A stretch of DNA of 64,000 bases, from positions 124,001 to 188,000 of the forward strand of contig DASZPM010000010.1 in assembly GCA_035550215.1 (NCBI GenBank), written 5' to 3'. Of this stretch, positions 10,165 to 18,254 are shown piece after piece (position 1 is the stretch's first letter; the number at the start of each line of letters is the position of its first letter). The stretch is from JABDFW01 sp035550215 (lineage in GTDB: Bacteria; Bacteroidota; Bacteroidia; Chitinophagales; Chitinophagaceae). Under the pieces are notes generated by a model. That model made no database searches. It was not told the DNA's origin and saw only the letters and a program-made list of their open reading frames with translations. The position numbers were made by a program, and so were the translations under genes.

Positions 10165-10761
10165 TTAACCATTAAAGAGTTTATTTCTTTTTATTGACTT
10201 GCCTTTTCTTAAAAGGAAAGCATGATAAAGACTTGGTACGTCGTTCGTCCAGCTTTTAATAGTAAGAAGTATAGCAATAATTTCAAGGTGTGTTAATAGC
10301 CCGGTATAAAAGCAAATTTGAAAAAGTACATTTGACTTGCCGGTTAAAAAAACTTCAGCAATGGTGAAAAACAATATTAACGTCCAAATTTTAGATGATA
10401 TTGCATGGGTTGCCACTTCTTTTTTAAACCTTGCATAACTAACAATATAGGCCAACCCTTCAGCGGCAAATAATATGGTAAGCTGAATATAATTACCAAA
10501 TAAAAATTGAGGGTAGTGTATAAAAAGTGCGGCTGCAGTAAGTACCCAAAATATCTGGTCTGCTGTTGAATCAAGCCGCCTGAGTTGCTGGGTGGAGATG
10601 TTAAGTTTTCTCGCTATAATGCCATCAAAAATGTCTGACAGCACGCCGATAGCCAGTAATATTACCGCAAGCAAACCATAACCATTAAAAGATTGAAAGC
10701 TTGCTAAAAGAAATACAGCAATAGCAATCCTGCTATAAATAAGGGCGATGGGTATTTTGCT
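10165..10761 (-). CDS. CDP-alcohol phosphatidyltransferase family membrane protein
   Basis: Integral membrane enzyme that would transfer a phosphatidyl group from a CDP-linked donor to an alcohol in phospholipid synthesis. The family motif D-x2-D-G-x2-A-R-x8-G-x3-D-x3-D is present as DIFDGIIAR, then RRLDSTAD, but the conserved Gly is replaced by Leu. Several hydrophobic segments follow, as expected for about 198 residues. The frame extends to an ATG at 10812, but that codon lies in the arm of a perfect 12-bp hairpin. I prefer the ATG at 10761 (MSKIPIAL), which puts Met directly before the first membrane segment. The gene follows the MATE gene on the same strand. The substrate alcohol cannot be told from sequence. 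Confidence 0.8.
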   Translation of the reverse strand, partial: SKIPIALIYSRIAIAVFLLASFQSFNGYGLLAVILLAIGVLSDIFDGIIARKLNISTQQLRRLDSTADQIFWVLTAAALFIHYPQFLFGNYIQLTILFAAEGLAYIVSYARFKKEVATHAISSKIWTLILFFTIAEVFLTGKSNVLFQICFYTGLLTHLEIIAILLTIKSWTNDVPSLYHAFLLRKGKSIKRNKLFNG

Positions 10762-10784
10762 CATTAAGGCAGCATTTAAAATGA

Positions 10785-10818
10785 GGGAGGATGATACTTT
10801 AACAAATATCATCCTCCC
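10785..10818 (-). terminator. Hairpin between the MATE and CDP-alcohol transferase genes
   Basis: Perfect 12-bp inverted repeat GGGAGGATGATA / TATCATCCTCCC (10785-10796 and 10807-10818) with a 10-nt loop. On the minus strand it lies just after the MATE stop and is followed by TCATTTTAAAT. It is a likely terminator or attenuator, and argues against the ATG at 10812 as a start. Confidence 0.6.
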
Positions 10819-10845
10819 CGGGTAAAATTAATTGCTAAAGTGATG

Positions 10846-12261
10846 TTATACCACCACTTTTTTCCATTTTCCGCGTTTGAAAATAATGATGTTTACAACG
10901 CATACCAGCGCTTCTGTAATTAGTATGCAAATAAACACGCTTTTTGGACCTTCGTGCAGGTAATGGGTAAGCAGGTATGCAAAAGGTATTTGAAATAGCC
11001 AGAAGCAACCTATATTAACCAGTGTGGGTGTTTTGGTATCGCCAGCCCCGTTAAATACATTCATCATTACCATAGCTACCCCGTAAAAAATATAGCCGAG
11101 GCTAATTATTTGCAAAGCCTGGCGGGTGTACTCCTGTATTTCCGGGTAGGGATTCATAAATGCAATAAGCGGCCGGGCTGCAAACTGGAAATACAGCGAT
11201 ACCAGCACCATAAATACTATTACGTACCGTGTAACAATCCAAACACTTTTTTCAGCACGGTCTGGTTGCTTTGCGCCAAGATTTTGACCTACCAGTGTGG
11301 CAACAGCATTGCTCAGGCCCCAGGCCGGCAATATAAAAAACATTATTAAGCGCATAGCCACCTGGTAACCATCAAATAGCTCAGTGTTTTTAAAGCCTGC
11401 CAGTATCATAGCCAAAAACATCCAGCTAAGTGAACCTACCAGGAACTGGAAGGTACCTGTCCATGATATTTTTACAATAGACTTTAACAGTTTCAAATCC
11501 GGCAAAAAGTCTGTTATATGCATGCGCAGCTTGCCTTTGTTAAGCAGTAACCTTGATAGCTGGTATAGCACACCTATGCACCTGCCTGTAGTTGTGGCGA
11601 TGGCAGCCCCTTCAATCCCCAGTTTTGGAAAAGGGCCCCAGCCGTTAATGAGCATAGGGCAAAGCGCTATATTGAACACGTTAGCTATTAATAGGCTTTG
11701 CATAGCCAATGAAGCGTCACCTGCGCCCCTGAAAATGCCGTTTATTAAAAAAAGCAGCATAATAAAAATGCTTCCGCCAAATATTACACGGGTAAATATC
11801 GCCCCTTTGCTAACCACACCGGGTAGCGCGCCCATAGCGTGCAGTATATTCGGCGCAAATATTACCCCGGCAATGCTGATAAAAATATTAATGAATATTC
11901 CGAAGGAAATACACTGTGCTGCCGCTTTGGATGCTGCGCCTGTGTTTTTCTCACCCACCCTGCGGGCTACAAGTGCTGTGGCGGCCATGCTAAGCCCAAT
12001 GGCAACAGAATAAACAATGGTTAAGACAGATTCTGTGAGGCCCACAGCCGTAGGCGCCTCTTTATTAATGCGGCCGACAAAGAATATGTCAACCACGGCA
12101 AAAACCGATTCTCCCAGCATTTCAAGCATCATAGGTATTGCCAATAAAATAACCGCGCGGCGTATGCTGCCCTGGGTATAGTCTTGCTCCCCGCCGGTAA
12201 GGGCTTGTTTTATGAGTGCAAATATTTTTTTTGCACCCGTTCGTTGAGTGTAAGTTGTCAT
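10846..12261 (-). CDS. MATE family multidrug/sodium antiporter
   Basis: Inner-membrane exporter of about 471 residues with two homologous halves of six hydrophobic helices (first half from LAIPMMLEMLGESVFAVVDIFFVGR, second from KISWTGTFQFLVGSLSWMFLAMI). These match the MATE fold and the NorM/DinF-like spacing, including VGxNLGAK near residue 330. Such pumps exchange cations for Na+ or H+. The frame opens at 12300 with a hydrophobic leader (LRLFIFINSL); the Met 13 codons later (MTTYTQR, 12261) gives the usual cytoplasmic N-terminus and is chosen. A small hairpin (12294-12311) overlaps the alternative start. The substrate is unknown. Confidence 0.9.
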   Translation of the reverse strand: MTTYTQRTGAKKIFALIKQALTGGEQDYTQGSIRRAVILLAIPMMLEMLGESVFAVVDIFFVGRINKEAPTAVGLTESVLTIVYSVAIGLSMAATALVARRVGEKNTGAASKAAAQCISFGIFINIFISIAGVIFAPNILHAMGALPGVVSKGAIFTRVIFGGSIFIMLLFLINGIFRGAGDASLAMQSLLIANVFNIALCPMLINGWGPFPKLGIEGAAIATTTGRCIGVLYQLSRLLLNKGKLRMHITDFLPDLKLLKSIVKISWTGTFQFLVGSLSWMFLAMILAGFKNTELFDGYQVAMRLIMFFILPAWGLSNAVATLVGQNLGAKQPDRAEKSVWIVTRYVIVFMVLVSLYFQFAARPLIAFMNPYPEIQEYTRQALQIISLGYIFYGVAMVMMNVFNGAGDTKTPTLVNIGCFWLFQIPFAYLLTHYLHEGPKSVFICILITEALVCVVNIIIFKRGKWKKVVV

Positions 12262-12293
12262 TTGTAATAATGAGTTAATAAAAATAAATAAAC

Positions 12294-12311
12294 GCAGCAT
12301 GCAAATGCTGC
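12294..12311. repeat. Short hairpin upstream of the MATE gene
   Basis: GCAGCAT (12294-12300) and ATGCTGC (12305-12311) form a perfect 7-bp stem with a 4-nt loop in the probable 5' leader of the minus-strand MATE gene. Its role is unknown. Confidence 0.5.
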
Positions 12312-12489
12312 ATAAAAATTAGTGGTGAAAGTTGGGCTAAAATAATGTTAGCCTCGTACGATGCTCATAACCCTTCTGTTTGGTATTAAATGCTGTATCG
12401 GGCGGGAGCCTTTAACAGACGTGCGAAGCAAAAGTAGACTTATTGTTTAACCTGCAAAAAGAATTTTGTGTGAAGTGCTTGTCATGTTG

Positions 12490-13116
12490 TTATAAACGGC
12501 TTTTTTCAGTCAGTTTACCTATTCCTACGAACAGGAAACCAAGCCCGACAAAGAGTACCATCATAAAAACGGCATTTAACAGCATTTTTGGGTAGCCCAG
12601 TACAGAAACATCAATAAAAGGGTAGGGGTACTGGCCGGTTATAGCGCCCCTGATAAGCACATACACCAGGTATGCGGCAGGGTATGCCAGCCACTTAATT
12701 GTGCCTGCCCACTGTAACCCCTTTTTGTTGCTTAAGAAAGCCCAGTATAAAAGTGCAAGTGCGGGTACCAGTACATGCAATAATGTATCTGCTACAAATT
12801 GTAAACCCTCCGGTTGCCATAATTGCCGCAAGATGGTGTTGTATACGAGGCCAACTATCACTATGTATAAAGTGACTGCCGCGCTTACAGGTGGGTGTGC
12901 AAAGAATTTACCGGCGCTTGAGGCAGGAAATAACAACATTGCAGTGAAGCTTATTGCCACAATTACATTGGTAAGCACCGTAAAAAAACTGAGGAAGAAA
13001 ACCAGGTTGGCGAAGTTGTGCACCGTAATATGAAATTGAAGGCCGGCGGCACACCACGCGACAATAGCTACAACGGCCATACAAATACGGCTAAAAATGG
13101 AGGTGTTGTTCTGCAT
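12490..13116 (-). CDS. Pr6Pr family membrane protein
   Basis: A 208-residue protein with six hydrophobic segments, e.g. ICMAVVAIVAWCAAGLQF, FFTVLTNVIVAISF, and a last pair near residues 155-200. It carries the pattern YPYPFIDVSVLGYP in the loop before the last helix, which is typical of the Pr6Pr family of bacterial membrane proteins. No enzyme activity is established for the family as far as I know. The gene starts 17 bp after the truncated haemoglobin gene stop on the same strand, so it is probably co-transcribed with the haemoglobin and GH3 genes. Confidence 0.8.
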   Translation of the reverse strand: MQNNTSIFSRICMAVVAIVAWCAAGLQFHITVHNFANLVFFLSFFTVLTNVIVAISFTAMLLFPASSAGKFFAHPPVSAAVTLYIVIVGLVYNTILRQLWQPEGLQFVADTLLHVLVPALALLYWAFLSNKKGLQWAGTIKWLAYPAAYLVYVLIRGAITGQYPYPFIDVSVLGYPKMLLNAVFMMVLFVGLGFLFVGIGKLTEKSRL

Positions 13117-13133
13117 AAGCGGGGAGCTATGGT

Positions 13134-13517
13134 CTACTTATTATCCGGCTGTAATATTTTTACCTGCATCATGGTTGATATACTCATAGCACGCTGCCGG
13201 GCAAGTTCGGCCTTCTCTCCCTCAAATAACTCTTCCACTGTTCCTGTAAATAACTGTAACCACCGCTGGAAATGGGTTGCGGTAAGCGGTGTTTTATCAT
13301 TAAGCTGTTTGTGCAGCAGCATGGGATTGCCGTTATAAGTGCCTGTGTAAAATAAAACACCTTCCCAAAAATCATACATAACGGGCAGATGTTTCTCCCA
13401 ATTTACTTTAGCCACATTTGTAAAAATATAGCCAATCACCTCATCATTCCTGGCATAATCGTAAAACCGGTTTACCAGCACCTCAACATCATGCCGGTTG
13501 GTAATATCTTTCTTCAT
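13134..13517 (-). CDS. Group III truncated haemoglobin
   Basis: Small haem protein (127 residues from the ATG at 13517) of the 2-over-2 globin fold. It has the group III pattern HLPVMYDFWE, then NPMLLHKQL with His69 as the likely proximal F8 ligand, then HFQRWLQLF. Such globins bind O2 or NO and are linked to redox chemistry or NO detoxification. The frame is open further upstream to 13619, but that extension overlaps the GH3 gene end in another frame and is unlike globins. The ATG at 13517 (MKKDITNRH) gives normal family length and a 10-bp gap to the GH3 stop. It is probably co-transcribed with GH3 upstream and the Pr6Pr gene downstream. Confidence 0.88.
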   Translation of the reverse strand: MKKDITNRHDVEVLVNRFYDYARNDEVIGYIFTNVAKVNWEKHLPVMYDFWEGVLFYTGTYNGNPMLLHKQLNDKTPLTATHFQRWLQLFTGTVEELFEGEKAELARQRAMSISTMMQVKILQPDNK

Positions 13518-13527
13518 TAAATTGTTG

Positions 13528-15060
13528 TTATAAAGCCACCAGTTCACCCTGCAGGAACAATTTCCAGTCTTCCAGCATCTTGCCTTTAAGCACACGTGGA
13601 AATTTGTGCTGGCCGCCAATTTTACCCTTCACTTTCATAAACTCCATAAACTGGTCTTCAGTAAGTACATCTAAAAATACCTCTTTAAGCGCTGAGCCGC
13701 GTTCAACCGCGTAATCATCGTTCAGTTCCTTTAAATTCTGGTCTATCTTAAGCCTCAATGTTTCCGCATTAACATGGTCGTCACAGGCTATATACCAGTG
13801 GTGGGCAAAAAAGTTGCCGTAAGGCACACCGGCTACTGTAAACTCAGGAATGCAGATGTTTAATTCGGCGCTTACCATGTTTATTGCCTTATTCATATTG
13901 TCCACGCTCAAATGCTCACCTACCAGGCTCAAAAAATGTTTGGTGCGCCCGGTTATAACAATTTCGCAGCGGGCTTTGTCAGTAAAGCGTATTGTATCAC
14001 CAATCAGGTAGCGCCATGCACCCGCGGTAGTACTGAGCAAAATAGCGTAATCAACCCCTTCCTCCACCTCGTCAATCATTAATGTTTCATGTCCTTGCAC
14101 AAGGTCGCCGTTGGCGTCGAAGTTTTTATGGTTGAACGGAACAAATTCAAAAAATATGTGTTCGTTAACCACCAGGCGCATACCCTTTGCCTGTTGCCTG
14201 TCCTGGTAAGCTATAAAGCCTTCACTGGCCAGGTAGGTTTCAATATAGGTGAGTGGTTTGCCCAGGCATTTTTCAAACCCCTTTTTGTAAGGCTCAAAAC
14301 TCACCCCGCCATGTACATAAAATGCAAGGTTTGGCCAAAGCTCATGTATGTTTTCCAGCATGTAGCGGTCAATAATTTTTTCCATTACAAGCTGTATCCA
14401 TGCCGGTACGCCCACTATAAAGCCAATATCCCATTCAGGCGCTTTTTCTACTATCTCCTCCAGTTTCTTATCCCAATCCTTTTCTTTGGCTATTTTTTTA
14501 CCGGGCTTGTAAAATGGCTGAAACCAAAAAGGTACTTTTTTAGCCGTGATACCGCTAAGGTCGCCGGCGTAATATCCGCCACCCTTTTGCAGGGCAGTGC
14601 TTCCACCAATCATTAGCCAGCCTTTGCCAATTGATTTGAAAGGAACATCCTGGTAGGTACGCAGGCTAAGCATTTGTTTTACCATCACAACGCGGTTGCC
14701 CTTTAAAAGGTCGTTGGTAATGGGTATATACTTGCTGGCAGCTTCGCTTGTTCCGCTACTGAGGGCATAATATTTAATTTTGCCCGGCCAGCACACATCG
14801 GGTATTCCCTCAAGTGTTCTGTGCCACCATTCTTTATAGATGCTGTTATAGTTGTAGGAGGGAACTATTTCCCGGAAAGCCTGGCCGGGATTTTTAGTCA
14901 TTAAAATCTCATCAAACCTGTACTTCTGGCCAAATTCTGTAAAACGCGCTTTGCGCAGAAGCTTTTTCAACACATTTAGCTGCTGGCGTCTCGGACTGTT
15001 TTGTGGCAACCGTAAAGCCTTTGCAACACTATTGGGTAACTTTAGTTCAAATAATGCCAT
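13528..15060 (-). CDS. GH3 auxin-responsive promoter family protein (acyl-adenylating enzyme)
   Basis: A 510-residue member of the GH3 family within the ANL adenylating superfamily. Visible landmarks are the nucleotide-binding loop YALSSGTSEAASKYIP (about residues 102-117), a central YVHGGVSFEPY segment, the adenylate motif WRYLIGDTIRF (about residue 348) and the conserved VGEHLSVDNMNKAI region. Plant members conjugate amino acids to jasmonate or auxin; the bacterial substrates are largely unknown. It heads a minus-strand run with a truncated haemoglobin and a Pr6Pr membrane protein. A TAnnTTTG element lies 25 bp upstream of the ATG. Confidence 0.9.
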   Translation of the reverse strand: MALFELKLPNSVAKALRLPQNSPRRQQLNVLKKLLRKARFTEFGQKYRFDEILMTKNPGQAFREIVPSYNYNSIYKEWWHRTLEGIPDVCWPGKIKYYALSSGTSEAASKYIPITNDLLKGNRVVMVKQMLSLRTYQDVPFKSIGKGWLMIGGSTALQKGGGYYAGDLSGITAKKVPFWFQPFYKPGKKIAKEKDWDKKLEEIVEKAPEWDIGFIVGVPAWIQLVMEKIIDRYMLENIHELWPNLAFYVHGGVSFEPYKKGFEKCLGKPLTYIETYLASEGFIAYQDRQQAKGMRLVVNEHIFFEFVPFNHKNFDANGDLVQGHETLMIDEVEEGVDYAILLSTTAGAWRYLIGDTIRFTDKARCEIVITGRTKHFLSLVGEHLSVDNMNKAINMVSAELNICIPEFTVAGVPYGNFFAHHWYIACDDHVNAETLRLKIDQNLKELNDDYAVERGSALKEVFLDVLTEDQFMEFMKVKGKIGGQHKFPRVLKGKMLEDWKLFLQGELVAL

Positions 15061-15084
15061 TTATAGCATGTATTATTTTGTTTG

Positions 15085-15092
15085 CAAAACTA
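15085..15092 (-). promoter_or_regulatory. Putative -7 promoter element of the GH3 operon
   Basis: TAGTTTTG on the minus strand is an exact match to TAnnTTTG, 24 nt upstream of the GH3 ATG. No clear -33 TTG was seen. Confidence 0.45.
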
Positions 15093-15265
15093 ACTCTTAT
15101 TAGGTTGTAAAGCTTAATTTCCTTGTTATAAAGCTACTAATTAAAACATTTTAAGGTGTGTAATAACATCAACATAATATTAACAAATGTTCGGTATTGT
15201 AAAATCGTTATAAATTTACTCACCAGCTTTAAATTGTTTTACTCAATATTTTAATAAATAAACTT

Positions 15266-16255
15266 ATGAAAATCAAACATTTAGGATTACAAGGATTAAC
15301 GGCATCGCAGCTTGGCCTTGGCTGCATGGGTATGAGTGAATTTTATGGTGAAACAAACGACGAAGAGTCCATTAAAACCATTCACCGTGCTATTGAACTG
15401 GGCATTAATTTTTTAGACACTGCCGATGTTTACGGGCCTTTTAAAAACGAAATACTGGTTGGTAAGGCGATTAAAGGCTTCCGCGATAGCATTACCCTCG
15501 CCACCAAGTTTGGTATTGTCCGCGACCCATCCGACCCTACCAAAAGGGGTATCAATAACAAGCCAGATTACATTAAAGCCTGCTGCGAGGCAAGCCTTAA
15601 ACGGCTGGATACAGGCATAATTGACCTGTATTACATGCACCGGAGGGATACCACGGTGCCTATTGAAGAAATGGTGGGTACAATGGCCGGTTTAATTAAA
15701 GAAGGAAAAATAAGGGCAATAGGTTTATCAGAAGTTTCCCCTGAAACATTGCGAAAGGCGCATGCTGAGCATCCGATTACCGCACTGCAAACTGAATACA
15801 GCCTCTGGAGCCGCGACCCTGAAGATGAAATACTAGCTACCTGCAAAGAACTGGGAATAGCATTTGTAGCCTACAGCCCGCTGGGCAGGGGATTTTTAAC
15901 CGGTCAAATAAAAAGATTTGAAGATTTTGCGCCGGACGATTACCGCAGGTTTTCACCACGTTTCCAGGGAGAGAACTTTGAGAAAAACCTTGCGATTGTG
16001 TCAAAACTTGAATCACTGGCGGCCCGTAAGGGGTGTACACCTTCTCAACTGGCACTTGCCTGGGTAATGGCACAGGGTGACCATATTTTTCCCATACCGG
16101 GCACCAAGCGTATAAAATACCTGGAAGAAAATGTGGGCGCCCTGGATGTGAACTTATCAGCCGGGGAAATGACAGAAATTGATGAAATATCCCCGAAAGG
16201 TGCTGTAGCCGGCACCCGTTACGCTGAAGCCATGATGCAATTTGTAAATAAGTAG
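15266..16255 (+). CDS. Aldo/keto reductase
   Basis: A 329-residue NAD(P)H-dependent oxidoreductase of the TIM-barrel aldo/keto reductase family, related to the AKR13/YhdN-like group that acts on aldehydes and ketones. The catalytic tetrad is visible: Asp51 and Tyr56 in DTADVYG, Lys81 in ATKFG and His125 in YYMHRRD. The cofactor-binding end is IPGTKRIKYLEEN near residue 276. The length is normal for the family. It stands alone, divergent from the GH3 gene across about 200 bp of AT-rich sequence. The physiological substrate cannot be read from the sequence. Confidence 0.92.
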   Translation: MKIKHLGLQGLTASQLGLGCMGMSEFYGETNDEESIKTIHRAIELGINFLDTADVYGPFKNEILVGKAIKGFRDSITLATKFGIVRDPSDPTKRGINNKPDYIKACCEASLKRLDTGIIDLYYMHRRDTTVPIEEMVGTMAGLIKEGKIRAIGLSEVSPETLRKAHAEHPITALQTEYSLWSRDPEDEILATCKELGIAFVAYSPLGRGFLTGQIKRFEDFAPDDYRRFSPRFQGENFEKNLAIVSKLESLAARKGCTPSQLALAWVMAQGDHIFPIPGTKRIKYLEENVGALDVNLSAGEMTEIDEISPKGAVAGTRYAEAMMQFVNK

Positions 16256-16352
16256 ATGGAAATGAATGGGGTTAAAGATGACGGCAATGACAGCAGTAGA
16301 TAAGTCATTAAATTACCGAAATCTCAAAATCCTGAATTCAGCAATCAAATAC

Positions 16353-16360
16353 TACTTTTG
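16353..16360 (+). promoter_or_regulatory. -7 promoter element immediately before the inositol monophosphatase gene
   Basis: TACTTTTG matches TAnnTTTG exactly and ends 3 nt before the ATG at 16364, which would make the transcript leaderless or nearly so. Confidence 0.5.
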
Positions 16361-16363
16361 CGC

Positions 16364-17137
16364 ATGCTTAAACAGACCTTACTAAAAGCTACCGAAGTGG
16401 CGGCGGCTATTTTAAAAGAAAATTTCAATCAACCTTTCTCCATCAGCAATAAAGAAGGTATTAACAACCTTGTTACGGAAGTTGACCATAAAAGCGAAAA
16501 GGCGATTATTGATATAATAAGGCAGGACTACCCCGGCCATTATATTTTAAGCGAAGAAACCGGCGAAATAGTACAGGACTCCACATATAAGTGGATAATT
16601 GACCCTATTGACGGAACCATTAATTATGCCAACAGCATACCGGTGTGTTGTGTAAGTATTGGAATAGAAGTGGACGGCAAAATGGAAATGGGCGCTGTTT
16701 ATAACCCTTTTATAAACGAACTGTTTTTTGCACAACGCGGTTTTGGTTCAACGCTTAACGACCATATAATACATGTTAGCAGCAAGACCGAGGTAGCGAC
16801 AAGCTGCCTTGCCACAGGTTTCCCGTACACTTACCTTGATATGGCCAATGGGCCGCTGGAAGTGTTTGGGCGCCTGATAAGAAACGGGGTACCTGTACGC
16901 AGGCTGGGAAGTGCGGCTATTGACTTATGCTATGTAGCGGCCGGGAGGTTTGACGGATTTTATGAACATAAGCTGCAGGCCTGGGACAGCGCGGCGGGAT
17001 TTTTAATTGTAGAAGAAGCCGGGGGCAAGGTTACAGATTTAAAAGGCGATTATTATAACCCTTACAAACATGGCATAGTAGCAACAAACGGAAAAATACA
17101 TGATGAGTTGCTGAAATGGATAAATGAAGGAGATTAA
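16364..17137 (+). CDS. Inositol monophosphatase family protein
   Basis: A 257-residue Mg2+-dependent phosphatase of the IMPase/SuhB/CysQ superfamily. The two metal-site motifs are present: IIDPIDGTINYAN (about residue 83), with the upstream glutamates in ILSEETGE, and LQAWDSAAGFLIVEEAGG (about residue 206). It may hydrolyse inositol-1-phosphate or a related sugar or nucleotide phosphate; substrate cannot be assigned. A TTG codon six bases upstream is in frame, but the ATG is the natural start. It is followed after 28 bp by thiL, probably in the same transcript. Confidence 0.9.
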   Translation: MLKQTLLKATEVAAAILKENFNQPFSISNKEGINNLVTEVDHKSEKAIIDIIRQDYPGHYILSEETGEIVQDSTYKWIIDPIDGTINYANSIPVCCVSIGIEVDGKMEMGAVYNPFINELFFAQRGFGSTLNDHIIHVSSKTEVATSCLATGFPYTYLDMANGPLEVFGRLIRNGVPVRRLGSAAIDLCYVAAGRFDGFYEHKLQAWDSAAGFLIVEEAGGKVTDLKGDYYNPYKHGIVATNGKIHDELLKWINEGD

Positions 17138-17165
17138 TTTATAAATCTGCAATCTAAAATTTAAA

Positions 17166-18200
17166 ATGTCTGATACACGAACTGAAATATCATCCTTAGG
17201 TGAATTTGGCCTTATTGACCATCTTACCCGCAATTTTGAAATAAACAATGCATCAACAATAGTGAGTGTAGGAGATGATGCAGCCGTAATTGACAATTTC
17301 GGCAAACAAACGGTAATAACCACCGATTTGCTAATAGAGGGTATTCATTTTGACCTTGCCTATACACCATTGAAACATCTTGGCTATAAAACAGTAGTGG
17401 TTAACCTGAGTGATGTTTATGCAATGAATGCAGTGCCCACACACATTACCATAAGCATAGGCATAAGCAACCGTGTTAGTGTAGAAGCGCTGGATGAATT
17501 TTACGAGGGTGTTTACGCCGCTTGTGAAAGATACAATATAGACCTGGTGGGCGGCGATACGTCTGCCTCGCAAAAAGGGTTTATCATTTCGTGTACTGCC
17601 ATTGGTGAAGTGGCGCCCGGCAAATTTGTAAAACGGAGCACGGCAAATAAAGGCGATTTACTGTGCGTTAGCGGAGACCTTGGAGCTGCTTTTTTGGGCC
17701 TTACATTGCTGGAAAGAGAGAAGCGGATATTTTTAGAAAACCCGCAGGTACAGCCTGACCTTGAAAATGAAGATTATATAGTTGGCCGTTTATTAAAGCC
17801 TGAAGCAAGAAAAGACATTATCGAATTTTTAGAGCAGCAGGAAATTGTACCTACTGCGATGATGGATGTGAGTGATGGCATAAGCAGTGAGATACGGCAT
17901 ATATGCAAGCAAAGCAATCTTGGTTGCCGCGTATATGAAGAAAAATTACCTATAGCCGACCCAACAAGAAAAGCTGCATTCAAATTCGGGCTTGACCCAA
18001 CGGTTTGTGCATTAAACGGTGGCGAAGATTATGAACTTATATTTACCATTAAGCAGGAAGACCACGATAAAATTGTATTGAGCGAAGAAATTAGCGTTAT
18101 TGGTTATATGGCTGGTATTGAAGATGGTTGTAAACTGCTTACCAAGGGAGGTAATACTTTCGACATAACAGCGCAGGGCTGGAATGCTTTCAGCCAATAG
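17166..18200 (+). CDS. thiL: Thiamine-phosphate kinase
   Basis: A 344-residue ATP-dependent kinase that makes thiamine diphosphate from thiamine monophosphate, the last step of thiamine cofactor synthesis. Family landmarks are EFGLIDHLT at the N-terminus, the metal/ATP site VGDDAAVID (about residue 36), LLIEGIHFDL, VVNLSDVYAMNAVPTH, VGGDTSAS (about residue 125), MMDVSDGISSEI (about residue 235) and NGGEDYELIF near the end. The fold is the PurM/SelD-like ATP-binding type. It lies 28 bp after the inositol monophosphatase family gene. Confidence 0.95.
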   Translation: MSDTRTEISSLGEFGLIDHLTRNFEINNASTIVSVGDDAAVIDNFGKQTVITTDLLIEGIHFDLAYTPLKHLGYKTVVVNLSDVYAMNAVPTHITISIGISNRVSVEALDEFYEGVYAACERYNIDLVGGDTSASQKGFIISCTAIGEVAPGKFVKRSTANKGDLLCVSGDLGAAFLGLTLLEREKRIFLENPQVQPDLENEDYIVGRLLKPEARKDIIEFLEQQEIVPTAMMDVSDGISSEIRHICKQSNLGCRVYEEKLPIADPTRKAAFKFGLDPTVCALNGGEDYELIFTIKQEDHDKIVLSEEISVIGYMAGIEDGCKLLTKGGNTFDITAQGWNAFSQ

Positions 18201-18254
18201 AAAATAACATTTAATAAGTGTTTTAGGCAGGAGGATAATATTATATTGCAGGTG

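Noticed and set aside
11384..12013. 209-residue plus-strand frame opposite the MATE gene
   Set aside because: Antisense shadow of a well-conserved transporter; its residues show no domain and follow the codon pattern of the other strand.
13518..13619. N-terminal extension of the truncated haemoglobin
   Set aside because: Overlaps the GH3 coding end in another frame and is unlike any globin; the ATG at 13517 fits the family.
16358..16363. TTG start of the inositol monophosphatase gene
   Set aside because: It falls within the TAnnTTTG promoter element; the ATG at 16364 is the better start.
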